Assembly (NCBI GenBank): GCA_027366635.1
Contig: DAHXNE010000077.1
Coordinates: 1 to 64,000, forward strand
Reading direction: 5' to 3'
DNA from: Gammaproteobacteria bacterium
Lineage (GTDB): Bacteria; Pseudomonadota; Gammaproteobacteria; Steroidobacterales; Steroidobacteraceae
Length of the DNA stretch: 64,000 nucleotides
Below the pieces are notes generated by a model. It was not told the DNA's origin and searched no databases. It worked only from the letters and a program-made list of their open reading frames with translations. Of the stretch, positions 1 to 7,594 are shown piece after piece. The translations under genes and the position numbers were made by a program. Positions within the stretch are counted from its first letter, which is position 1; each line of letters begins with the position of its first letter.

Positions 1-1
1 G

Positions 2-106
2 GAGCCCGAACTGCGGCTGCTGCTCGATCGGCTCAAGCTCACTCTGCCGCCGCAACCGCCGCCGAAGATCACCGCCGCCCAGGCCGCGACCGCCGTCCCC
101 GTGTAG
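2..106 (+). CDS. C-terminal tail of an unidentified protein (5' end outside window)
   Basis: An open frame enters from the left edge and ends at TAG (104-106), giving 34 residues. The tail is leucine-rich and then proline-rich (LPPQPPPKIT) and ends in an Ala/Thr/Val stretch. I do not recognise the family. A proline-rich tail of this kind occurs in some transposases, but nothing here proves that. The reading frame is real in the sense that it is uninterrupted from the window edge and has GC-rich third positions like its neighbours. Confidence 0.45.
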   Translation, partial: EPELRLLLDRLKLTLPPQPPPKITAAQAATAVPV

Positions 107-345
107 TGCAGACCTGTGGGGGTCGTTCCTTTATAAATCAAACAGTTATCCATGGCCTACCCCGCGAATCGGCGAAGTGGGGTAGGACGGCGCACCCACC
201 GGCAGGTCGTTCCCGTTATGTTACAAGCGCTTGCCTCAGCGCGATGCGGCGAGTGTGACCGCCGTCCTCGCCGGGATGGGGATGCTGCGATATTTATCGA
301 TCGCGGCAACTGCCGGCTGACAGGCGCTAGGTGCAGGGGCATCCC
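107..345. other. Non-coding gap with an 8-bp inverted repeat
   Basis: I see no convincing gene here. The segment 130-150 is AT-rich compared with its surroundings and could hold a promoter for the following GGDEF-EAL gene. CCTACCCC at 156-163 is repeated inverted as GGGGTAGG at 179-186 with a 15-base loop. There is no T-run after it, so it is not a typical terminator. A TGTGA half-site occurs at 254-258 without a matching right half. Confidence 0.4.
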
Positions 346-2799
346 ATGCGCCGCGCGCGGACTCGGCTTTCGACCCCGGGGAGAACGGTCGCGATGATCG
401 TGGTGACGATTGGGGCAGCCATAGGCTTGATTGCGGCGATGGTTGCCGTGGCGCTTTCACGGCGCGCCCATCCGGCGCTGCACCCCGATGCGTGCAGCGG
501 CACGGGCGATCCCCTCGAGCAGGTGCTGTTTCTCAACCGCATGTACTCGACGCTGGCCGAGACCAGCCAGCTGATCGCGCGCTGTGCCAGTGAAGCGCAG
601 CTGTTCGATCGACTGTGTCATATAGCCGTCCATTATGGACAGCTGCGTCTTGCCTGGGTCGGGCGGGCCGAGCCGCACTCGGGACTGATCGTGCCGGTGG
701 CGCAGTGCAGTGCGTCGCCGGCCTTCGAGCGCTATCTGCAGGGGCTCATCGTGCACACGAGCACGACCTGCGCGGAGGGTCAGGGTCCCGGGGGCGAGGC
801 GTGGCGGGAGGCGCATCCGGTGTTCGTGCAGAATTTTCGTGCCGATCCGCGCATGGCGCCGTGGCGCCGGCGCGGCAAGCCGCTCTTGTGGGGCTCGTGC
901 GCGGCGCTGCCGCTGCGTCGGGGCGGTGCGGTCTGCGCCGTGCTGCTGCTCTATGACACGCGCCCGCAGGCCTTCACGCACAAGGTGCGCGACCTGCTGG
1001 CGCGCATGACGGTCGACATTGAATTCGCGCTCGACCGCTTCGATCTGCTCGCCGCGAGCGCGCGCAGCGCCGCCGAGCTGCGCGTTGCGGCGCTCGCCTT
1101 CGAGGCGAGCGGGGCGATGCTCGTCGCCGACGCGCAGGGGCGTATCCTGCGCGCCAATGCGGCGCTGTGCGCCGCCTTCGGTTACCCGCCCGAGGCCCTG
1201 ATCGGAGAGGAGTTGGCGCTGCTGTTCGCGCCGGGCCGGCATCTGCCCGCGATGGCGCAGCTGCTCGACCGGGTCCGCGAGCGCGGCTCCTGGCAGGGCG
1301 AGTCCTGGGGCCGGCGCCAGTGCGGGCAGGAGTTCCCCATGTGGCTGTCGCTCGCCGGCGTGAACGATGGTGGGCGCTGGACGCATTACATCGCGTCGTT
1401 GCAGGATCTGTCGGAGCAGAAGGACTTCGAGCAGCGCATCGCGCGGCTGCAGAACTTCGATGCACTCACCGGCCTGCCCAATCGCCGCTTCATGCTCGAG
1501 CAGCTGCGCGCGGCCGTGCACTGGACCGAGCATGCCGGCGGCCACGGCGCCGTGCTGTTGATCGGGCTCGACAAGTTCCAGGCCGTCAACGACATGATGG
1601 GGCATCAGGCCGGGGACGTCTTTCTGCAGCAGACCGCCGCGCGGCTGCGCGGCGCGGTGCCGGGCGAACAGCGCGTGGGACGCATCGGCGGCGATGAATT
1701 CCTGGTGGTGCTGGAGGATCTGGGCGCGCCGCCGGAGCGCGCCGAACAGGCGGTGCGAAGGATCGCGGAGGATTTGCGCGCGGCACTGCTGCAGCCGCAT
1801 CTGATCCGTGCGCAGCGGGTGTCCTGTTCGGCGAGCATCGGCATTGCCGCCTGGGGCGGGCAGGGGTGTGTCGGCTTCAACGAGCTGCTGACCCGGGCTG
1901 ATGTGGCGTTGCATGCGGCCAAGGACGGCGGCCGCAACGCCGTGCGGGTCTTCTGTCCCGGGATGCAGCTCGCGCGCGAGCGGCGCTCACGGCTCGAAGC
2001 GCGGTTGCGTCACGAGTTCAACACCGAGCAGTTGCAACTGTATTTGCAGCGCCGGGTCGATGCCCAGGGCGCGACCCGCGGTGCCGAGGCGCTGCTGCGC
2101 TGGCACGATCCGCAGCGCGGCGTCGTTGCACCGCTCGAGCTGATACCGGTGGCTGAGGACATTGGCTTGATCGAGCCCATCGGGTGCTGGGTGCTGGAGC
2201 GCGCCTGTCGGCAGCTGCAGGACTGGGCACGCGCCGGCAGCGGCACGCGTGACCTGCGGCTCGCCGTCAACATCAGTCCCCGGCAGCTCGCCCGGGCGGA
2301 TTTCGTCACCCGGGTCACCGATTTTGTCGGACGCGCCGGCGTCGATCCGCACCTGCTCGAGCTCGAGATCACCGAGGCGCTGCCGATCCACGACTTCGAT
2401 GAGGTGATCCCCAAGCTGCAAGCGCTGCGACGGTTCGGCGTCCGCCTCGCCATCGATGATTTCGGCATCGGCTACTCGTCGCTGTCCTACCTCAGGCAGT
2501 TGCCCGTGTCGGTACTGAAGATCGATCGCAGCTTCGTCACCGGCATGGCGCACCCCGGCGGGGAGACGCTGGTGCACACCATCGTGCAGATGGCGCGCAG
2601 CCTGCAGCTGCAGGTGATCGCCGAGGGCGTTGAAACCGAGGACCAATGGGAGCGGCTGGTCGGACACGGATGTGATCAATATCAAGGGTATCTGTTCGGC
2701 CGACCGCTGCCGCCCGAACAGTTTGCGCAAGAGCTCGCCGCTGCGATGCCGGTTGGCCCATCGATCCGTGCGGTCCGTCACAGCTCCGCGGCGGTGTGA
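346..2799 (+). CDS. Membrane-anchored GAF-PAS-GGDEF-EAL c-di-GMP protein
   Basis: The protein (817 aa) makes and/or degrades cyclic di-GMP. An N-terminal hydrophobic segment (about residues 17-37) is followed by a GAF-like domain (about 70-235), a PAS domain (about 245-365), a GGDEF domain with the intact motif GGDEF near residue 448, and an EAL domain starting near residue 581. The EAL part keeps the usual metal and catalytic residues: EALLRW, NIS, EITE, DDFGIG, KID, EGVE and QGY. I see no RxxD inhibitory site in front of GGDEF. I chose ATG 346 because AGGGGC lies about 6 bases upstream; a GTG at 331 is in frame but poorly placed. Both activities look possible; which one dominates cannot be read from sequence. 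Confidence 0.9.
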   Translation: MRRARTRLSTPGRTVAMIVVTIGAAIGLIAAMVAVALSRRAHPALHPDACSGTGDPLEQVLFLNRMYSTLAETSQLIARCASEAQLFDRLCHIAVHYGQLRLAWVGRAEPHSGLIVPVAQCSASPAFERYLQGLIVHTSTTCAEGQGPGGEAWREAHPVFVQNFRADPRMAPWRRRGKPLLWGSCAALPLRRGGAVCAVLLLYDTRPQAFTHKVRDLLARMTVDIEFALDRFDLLAASARSAAELRVAALAFEASGAMLVADAQGRILRANAALCAAFGYPPEALIGEELALLFAPGRHLPAMAQLLDRVRERGSWQGESWGRRQCGQEFPMWLSLAGVNDGGRWTHYIASLQDLSEQKDFEQRIARLQNFDALTGLPNRRFMLEQLRAAVHWTEHAGGHGAVLLIGLDKFQAVNDMMGHQAGDVFLQQTAARLRGAVPGEQRVGRIGGDEFLVVLEDLGAPPERAEQAVRRIAEDLRAALLQPHLIRAQRVSCSASIGIAAWGGQGCVGFNELLTRADVALHAAKDGGRNAVRVFCPGMQLARERRSRLEARLRHEFNTEQLQLYLQRRVDAQGATRGAEALLRWHDPQRGVVAPLELIPVAEDIGLIEPIGCWVLERACRQLQDWARAGSGTRDLRLAVNISPRQLARADFVTRVTDFVGRAGVDPHLLELEITEALPIHDFDEVIPKLQALRRFGVRLAIDDFGIGYSSLSYLRQLPVSVLKIDRSFVTGMAHPGGETLVHTIVQMARSLQLQVIAEGVETEDQWERLVGHGCDQYQGYLFGRPLPPEQFAQELAAAMPVGPSIRAVRHSSAAV

Positions 2800-2852
2800 G
2801 TGCGATCCGGTGCACGTCTGCAACCGCTGCCGTCCGTTAGGATGGCGCCGCA

Positions 2853-4718
2853 ATGGACGTGATCCCCGCAGAAGCAGACGCCCCACCAGCCCGGGGTCCG
2901 CCGGCTGCTGCGGCGTGCGCGCGCGCGCCAGCCCCTGCGCGCAGCCTTGCCGAGCGGACCGAGGACCTGCACTGGCTGGCCGGCCTCGCGCCGGCGCTGC
3001 AGCGCGAGGCCGGCCAGTCCGGCCTGCACGGGCTGATCGCCCAGGCCAACACCCGTCTGCACAGTGTCATCGGCGGGCTGTATGTGCCGGAAAAACACCT
3101 GTGTCTGGTGCATCGCAATGCCGGGCCCGATAGCGATGCGCTGGCGGCGTTCTGGCAGCGCACGCGTGATCGCCTGCATATCTGGGCACTGCGCAAGCGC
3201 GGGCCGCTACTGCTCAACAGCGCCGGCCGCGCCGGCCCCGCCGCATTGCGATGCAAGATTCTGGCCGTGCCCGTCGGCGCCGCGGACGCTCCGCCGATCG
3301 GCGTGCTCGCATTCTTCCGCTCGCAGGCCGCGAGCGATTATCGCGGCCGGCACGCCTTTCTCGGCAGAGCGCTCGGCCGCCTGGCGTTCGCCACGATCGA
3401 GGCACAGTGCGATGCGCTCACCGGGCTGCTCACACGCGCGGCGCTCGAGCAGCACTATGCGAGCGGCGCACCGCCGCCGGCGGACGCCGATCGCAGCGTG
3501 GTCTATCTGGACCTCGATCAGACCCATGTGGTCAACGATCTCTATGGCTTTGAAATCGGCAACGAGATGTTGGTCAAGGTGGCCGGCGTGCTCGCCCCGC
3601 CCCTGCTGCCCGACGATGCGCTGGTCGCGAGAGTCGCTGCGGATCGCTTCGCGGTGGTATTGCCCAGTGCCGACACCGATCGCGCCGCGGCGCTGGCTGC
3701 TCAGCTGCAGGAGGCGATTCGGGGCCTGACCATCGGACCGGTCGATGCCCCGATCGAGGTGTCCTCGAGCTGCGGCGTCGCACCGCTGCTCGCCCTGCCG
3801 CAGGGTCTGCCGCGCGCGCTCGCGGCCGCGGAATTCGCCTGCAAGACCGCCAAGCAGGGCGGTCGCGGCCGGCTGAAGATCGACAGCTGCGACGACGGCA
3901 CCATGCTGCGCGGACACGTGGATGCGGTGACCGTGGGCCAGTTGCGCGCGGCGTTGAAGTCGGATCAACTGCTGCTCTATGCCCAACCGATCGTGCCGCT
4001 GCGTGCGGCAGGACTGCACGCGGGCTACGAGGTGCTGTTGCGTCTGAACGATCCGTCCGAAGGGGTCGTATCGCCCGGCATGCTGGTGCAGGTGGCGGGC
4101 CGCTATCAGCTGTTGCCGCTGATCGATCAGTGGGTGGTGCGCAGGACGCTGCACCTGCTCGCGGCGCACCGGCAGCTGCTCGCCGCCCGCCGCATCGGTA
4201 TCTCGATCAACCTGTCCGGGCAGTCGATTGGCGATGAGGCTTTCACGCACCAGCTCGTCGATGCGGTGCGCAGCGCGGATCTTCCGGCCGGGATCATCAC
4301 CTTCGAAATCACCGAGCAGGCCGCCGTAAGCAGCCTGACGCGCGCCGAGGAGATGATCCGGCGGCTCGCACCGCTCAATTGCCGCTTCGCGCTCGATGAC
4401 TTCGGCACCGGCGCGAATTCCCTCGCGTATCTGAACGCCCTGTCCATCGCGCGCGTCAAGATCGACGGCACGTTCGTGCAGGACATCCTCACCAATCCGC
4501 GCTCCGCGGCCACCGTGCGCGGCATCGTCGAGCTGGCGCGCGGCTTTTCCATCGATACCGTCGCCGAGTTCGTCGAGACGCCCGCCATTGCCGAGCGGGT
4601 GCGCGCGCTCGGCGTGGACTACGCCCAGGGCTATGCGTTCGGGGCCGCCGAGCCGCTCGAGACGGTGCTCGCCGGGCTGCATTCTCAGCCACCGCCGGAC
4701 GGGGGTTGTCCAGCCTGA
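2853..4718 (+). CDS. GAF-degenerate GGDEF-EAL protein, probable c-di-GMP phosphodiesterase
   Basis: This is a 621-aa soluble protein lying 53 bp after the previous c-di-GMP gene on the same strand. The N-terminal ~170 residues look GAF-like. The GGDEF position reads AADRF (about residues 262-266), so cyclase activity is unlikely. The EAL domain starts as EVL near residue 393 but keeps the metal and catalytic positions (NLS, FEITE, LDDFGTG, KIDG, AEFVE, QGY). It is therefore best read as a phosphodiesterase whose dead GGDEF may bind GTP as a regulatory input. There is no signal peptide or membrane segment. AGGA sits 8-10 bases upstream of the ATG. Confidence 0.85.
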   Translation: MDVIPAEADAPPARGPPAAAACARAPAPARSLAERTEDLHWLAGLAPALQREAGQSGLHGLIAQANTRLHSVIGGLYVPEKHLCLVHRNAGPDSDALAAFWQRTRDRLHIWALRKRGPLLLNSAGRAGPAALRCKILAVPVGAADAPPIGVLAFFRSQAASDYRGRHAFLGRALGRLAFATIEAQCDALTGLLTRAALEQHYASGAPPPADADRSVVYLDLDQTHVVNDLYGFEIGNEMLVKVAGVLAPPLLPDDALVARVAADRFAVVLPSADTDRAAALAAQLQEAIRGLTIGPVDAPIEVSSSCGVAPLLALPQGLPRALAAAEFACKTAKQGGRGRLKIDSCDDGTMLRGHVDAVTVGQLRAALKSDQLLLYAQPIVPLRAAGLHAGYEVLLRLNDPSEGVVSPGMLVQVAGRYQLLPLIDQWVVRRTLHLLAAHRQLLAARRIGISINLSGQSIGDEAFTHQLVDAVRSADLPAGIITFEITEQAAVSSLTRAEEMIRRLAPLNCRFALDDFGTGANSLAYLNALSIARVKIDGTFVQDILTNPRSAATVRGIVELARGFSIDTVAEFVETPAIAERVRALGVDYAQGYAFGAAEPLETVLAGLHSQPPPDGGCPA

Positions 4719-4795
4719 GCTCGGCGGCCGACCCGCGGCCGCTGATGGCGCGGTATCCTCTCGCCTTCGGCGCAAAGCCCGCCGATTCGAGAGAC

Positions 4796-5713
4796 ATGAT
4801 GAGCGCGAGACGACTGTTGGGGGCGATCGAGGCGGGCGGCACCAAATTCGTATGTGCGGCCGGGTACGGGGCCGAACGCGCGCCCGAACCCTACCGCCGG
4901 GTGATTGCGACCGTAACCCCGCAGACGACGCTCGCGGCCGTGCAGGCGTTCTTCGCCGACATCGAGCGCGAGGCGGGACCCCTCGCGGCGATCGGTGTGG
5001 CGGCGTTCGGTCCGGTCGATGTGCACCGCGGCTCGGCGACCTGGGGCTCGGTGCTGAATACGCCCAAGGCAGGCTGGTCGGGCGTCTCGCTGGTCGAGCC
5101 TCTGGCGCGCTTCAACTGCCCCGTCGCGCTCGATACCGACGTCAATGCTGCCGCGCGCGCCGAGGTCAGCCTCGGCGCCGGGCGCGGTGTGCGTACCCTG
5201 GCTTACGTGACGGTGGGGACGGGGATTGGCGGCGGCGCGGTGATCGGGGCAACCTCGGTGAGCGGATTCCTGCACCCCGAGATGGGACACATCCGGGTGC
5301 GCCGCGATCCGCGCGATGAGGGGTTCGCCGGGATCTGCCCCTTCCATGGCGACTGTCTGGAAGGACTGGCGAGCGGTCCGGCCGTGCTCGCGCGCTGGTC
5401 GCAGCCGATGAGCGCACTGCCCCCGCAGCATCCCGGCCACGAGATCATCGGCGGTTACCTCGGCCAGCTCGCCGCGGCGATTGCCCTGATGCTCTCGAGC
5501 GAGCGGATCGTGTTCGGCGGCGGTGTCATGAGCAATCCCCATCTGCTGGCGCACATTCGCGCGGCGGCCCGGCGGGAGCTCGGCGGCTACCTGCCCATCG
5601 ATGAGCGGGTGGGCGGTTTCGACCGACTCATCACCCGGGCCGACCTCGGCGATCGCGCCGGCATCGTCGGCGCCTTCCTGCTCGCCGAGGCCCGGCTCGC
5701 GGCCGAGGCCTGA
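4796..5713 (+). CDS. ROK-family fructokinase
   Basis: A ROK sugar kinase, most like bacterial fructokinases that phosphorylate fructose with ATP. The N-terminal phosphate loop reads AIEAGGTKF, the ROK signature region contains TVGTGIGGG, and the zinc site typical of this group is visible as H-x(n)-C-x2-H-x4-C (PEMGHIRV ... ICPFHGDC). The catalytic Asp lies in ALDTDVNAAA. ATG 4796 or ATG 4799 are both possible, with GAGAG just upstream; an in-frame upstream start at 4706 would overlap the preceding gene and add unrelated residues. Neighbours give no sugar-uptake context, so the true hexose substrate is inferred. Confidence 0.88.
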   Translation: MMSARRLLGAIEAGGTKFVCAAGYGAERAPEPYRRVIATVTPQTTLAAVQAFFADIEREAGPLAAIGVAAFGPVDVHRGSATWGSVLNTPKAGWSGVSLVEPLARFNCPVALDTDVNAAARAEVSLGAGRGVRTLAYVTVGTGIGGGAVIGATSVSGFLHPEMGHIRVRRDPRDEGFAGICPFHGDCLEGLASGPAVLARWSQPMSALPPQHPGHEIIGGYLGQLAAAIALMLSSERIVFGGGVMSNPHLLAHIRAAARRELGGYLPIDERVGGFDRLITRADLGDRAGIVGAFLLAEARLAAEA

Positions 5714-5716
5714 GGC

Positions 5717-6961
5717 CTATCCGTCCTGTGCGCGCTGCGGCCGCACGCTGCGCGGCATGTCGAGGGTGCGCGGATGCAGGGACTCCTTGTAGGCTGCGGC
5801 AAAGGCCTCGACAAAGGTATGCGGCAGGTGGTCCGCCGGGCGATCGAGCAGATTCCGGTAAAAGCTCGTGAACAGCCCCCAGGCCTGGGCCGCATCCGGT
5901 GCGCCGTTGCGTCCGGAGGCAAAGCGTGTCTCGAGTTCGTGGGGATCGAGGCGGCCGAGGAATTCGATGAACGCCGCGCGCAGGGCCTGCACGAGCGCCG
6001 CCTCATGGGCCTTGACCTCGTCGTGACGCTCGCGCAGCCAGCGCACGGCATCGATTTCGTGCGCCTCGTGCTGGGCGCAGAGCGCGAGCAGCAGCTCCTC
6101 CACGGTCAGTTGCCCGAGCAGCGGGACACCGGGTTCCGGCGGCGGCACCTGAATGTGGAAGCGCTCACGGGTCTGGCTGCGCGCGCGCTCGAGATCCTTC
6201 AGTCCCACCAGCGCTTCGCGCAACAGCCGCCCGGCCAGGTGCAATACCGGCGCCTGCGCCGGCATGCGCCGCGGATCGAGACCGGCACCGCGGCAGAAGG
6301 CCTCCCAGGCCGAATCGACCGACGCCGGGTGTGCAGGCTCGGTGGCCTTGGCGCGCGCCCCCCGGCCCACCCGCCGCGACAAGGTCTCATCGGCGCGCCG
6401 CGGGGCGCGCGGCTCGGCCGGCGCAGATGCTGCAACTGATGCGATCGCCATTTCCGGCTGCGACGGCGCGTCTTGCGGATCGAGGACTGACGCCGGCGAC
6501 CCCTGACCACTGTAGGTGGGATCGACGATGAGCAGATCCTCGAGATCGAGTGCCGCGCCAATATCCGGTTCCGCCGTCCGCAGCGGCTGCACGGCCATGA
6601 TGCGCGAGGGCAGCGCCGCGGAGTCCGCCGCGCTGTCCTCGAGCGACACGCCGATCTGATATTCCCCGAGGCGCAGCACGTCCCCGTCGCGCAGACGGTA
6701 ACCCTCCGGACCGCACTCGGCGAGCGGCTCGGCGCGGTCGTTCACGTACACCCCGTTGGTGCTCAGATCCTCGAGATAAAAGTGGCCATTGCGCCAGCCG
6801 ATGCGCGCGTGATGCGCCGAGACGTAGCGGTGCGGGTCGGGCAGCACCCAATCATTGTCGGGCGAGCGCCCGATGGTGCCGCCGTCGCGACCGAATTGCG
6901 CACTGTCGCCCCCCGACAGATGCCGTCGCTGACCGCTGATGACGCGCAGGCGCAGCGTCAT
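5717..6961 (-). CDS. tagH: FHA-domain protein, TagH-type (type VI secretion associated)
   Basis: The protein (414 aa) has an N-terminal forkhead-associated domain (about residues 27-105) with the conserved GRSPDNDW, SAHHARI and STNGVYVN elements that bind phosphothreonine. A variable linker follows, then a C-terminal region (about 200-395) that resembles the conserved C-terminal domain of T6SS FHA proteins (AWEAFCRGAGLD, ending in FAAAYKESL). In T6SS clusters such proteins act in the PpkA/PppA threonine-phosphorylation pathway. No other T6SS gene is in this window, so it is either a stray or its partners lie elsewhere. It converges with the fructokinase gene with 3 bp between the stops. Confidence 0.8.
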   Translation of the reverse strand: MTLRLRVISGQRRHLSGGDSAQFGRDGGTIGRSPDNDWVLPDPHRYVSAHHARIGWRNGHFYLEDLSTNGVYVNDRAEPLAECGPEGYRLRDGDVLRLGEYQIGVSLEDSAADSAALPSRIMAVQPLRTAEPDIGAALDLEDLLIVDPTYSGQGSPASVLDPQDAPSQPEMAIASVAASAPAEPRAPRRADETLSRRVGRGARAKATEPAHPASVDSAWEAFCRGAGLDPRRMPAQAPVLHLAGRLLREALVGLKDLERARSQTRERFHIQVPPPEPGVPLLGQLTVEELLLALCAQHEAHEIDAVRWLRERHDEVKAHEAALVQALRAAFIEFLGRLDPHELETRFASGRNGAPDAAQAWGLFTSFYRNLLDRPADHLPHTFVEAFAAAYKESLHPRTLDMPRSVRPQRAQDG

Positions 6962-7177
6962 GGCCCGGCACCGGCCCGCACTCCCACGCTCGGCGCGCGG
7001 GGCGTCTGCGCCGCGCTGAACCGGGATGTCGTGTAACTCATGGTGAACCGATCAACTGCCGCAGTGCTCCGCACGCTGAACCGACGCTCCGATCGTCCGA
7101 GGCGGGCGGCACCGACCCGGTGGGCACCCGGCCCGCAACCGATTCGCGGACACCGCCCGGTTGGGGGCGCAAAGCCG

Positions 7178-7207
7178 ACTCATACCGGGACGCCAAGCCC
7201 CTATAAT
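7178..7207 (+). promoter_or_regulatory. Putative sigma-70 promoter for DUF1820-purL
   Basis: A perfect TATAAT at 7202-7207 lies 43 bases before the DUF1820 start codon, in the 288-bp gap after the divergent tagH gene. The -35 is poor (around ACTCAT, 7178-7183), so a strong -10 with a weak -35 is the honest reading. Nothing else coding is seen in the gap 6962-7249. Confidence 0.5.
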
Positions 7208-7249
7208 GGGGTCCTCTTCATCAAGGTACCGCGGACCTCCCGCCCACCC

Positions 7250-7588
7250 ATGGCAGTCAGTCACATTTTCAGGATTCTGTTCATCAATCAGGGCAAGGTG
7301 TACGAGGTCTACGCCCGCAAGGTCAACCACGGCGAGCTGTTCGGCTTCATCGAGGTCGAGGACCTGGTCTTCGGCGAACGCTCCTCCGTGGTGCTCGACC
7401 CGAGCGAGGAGCGCATCAAGAGCGAGTTCGGCGGCGTCAAGCGCACCTTTTTGCCGCTGCACTCGGTGCTGCGCATCGATGAGGTCAAGAAACAGGGGGT
7501 CAGCAAGATCACCGCGCTCGAGGGCGGCGCCAATGTGGCGCAATTTCCGCTCGCGATGTACTCCCCGCCGCCGGTCGAGCCGAAGTAA
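7250..7588 (+). CDS. DUF1820 family protein
   Basis: A small 112-aa protein that I recognise as DUF1820, a family of unknown function common in proteobacteria. The conserved opening (HIFRILFINQGKVYEVYAR), a central acidic GFIEVEDLVFGE segment and the PLHSVLRIDEV motif are all present. There is no signal peptide or membrane helix, so it should be cytoplasmic. ATG 7250 was chosen because the family homology starts exactly there; the frame is open upstream but lacks family features. It sits 6 bp before purL and should be co-transcribed with it. Confidence 0.85.
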   Translation: MAVSHIFRILFINQGKVYEVYARKVNHGELFGFIEVEDLVFGERSSVVLDPSEERIKSEFGGVKRTFLPLHSVLRIDEVKKQGVSKITALEGGANVAQFPLAMYSPPPVEPK

Positions 7589-7594
7589 CGGCCC

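Noticed and set aside
2..106. Calling the truncated left-edge gene a transposase
   Set aside because: The proline-rich tail only loosely recalls some transposases; 34 residues without a motif are not enough, and no insertion-sequence ends were found.
254..269. TGTGA half-site upstream of the first c-di-GMP gene as a CRP-type site
   Set aside because: The right arm reads TCCTC, so there is no palindrome; a single 5-base half-site is expected by chance.
152..397. A plus-strand frame of 81 codons before the first GGDEF-EAL gene
   Set aside because: It overlaps the start of the next gene in another frame, has Arg/Gly/Cys-rich composition and no ribosome-binding site.
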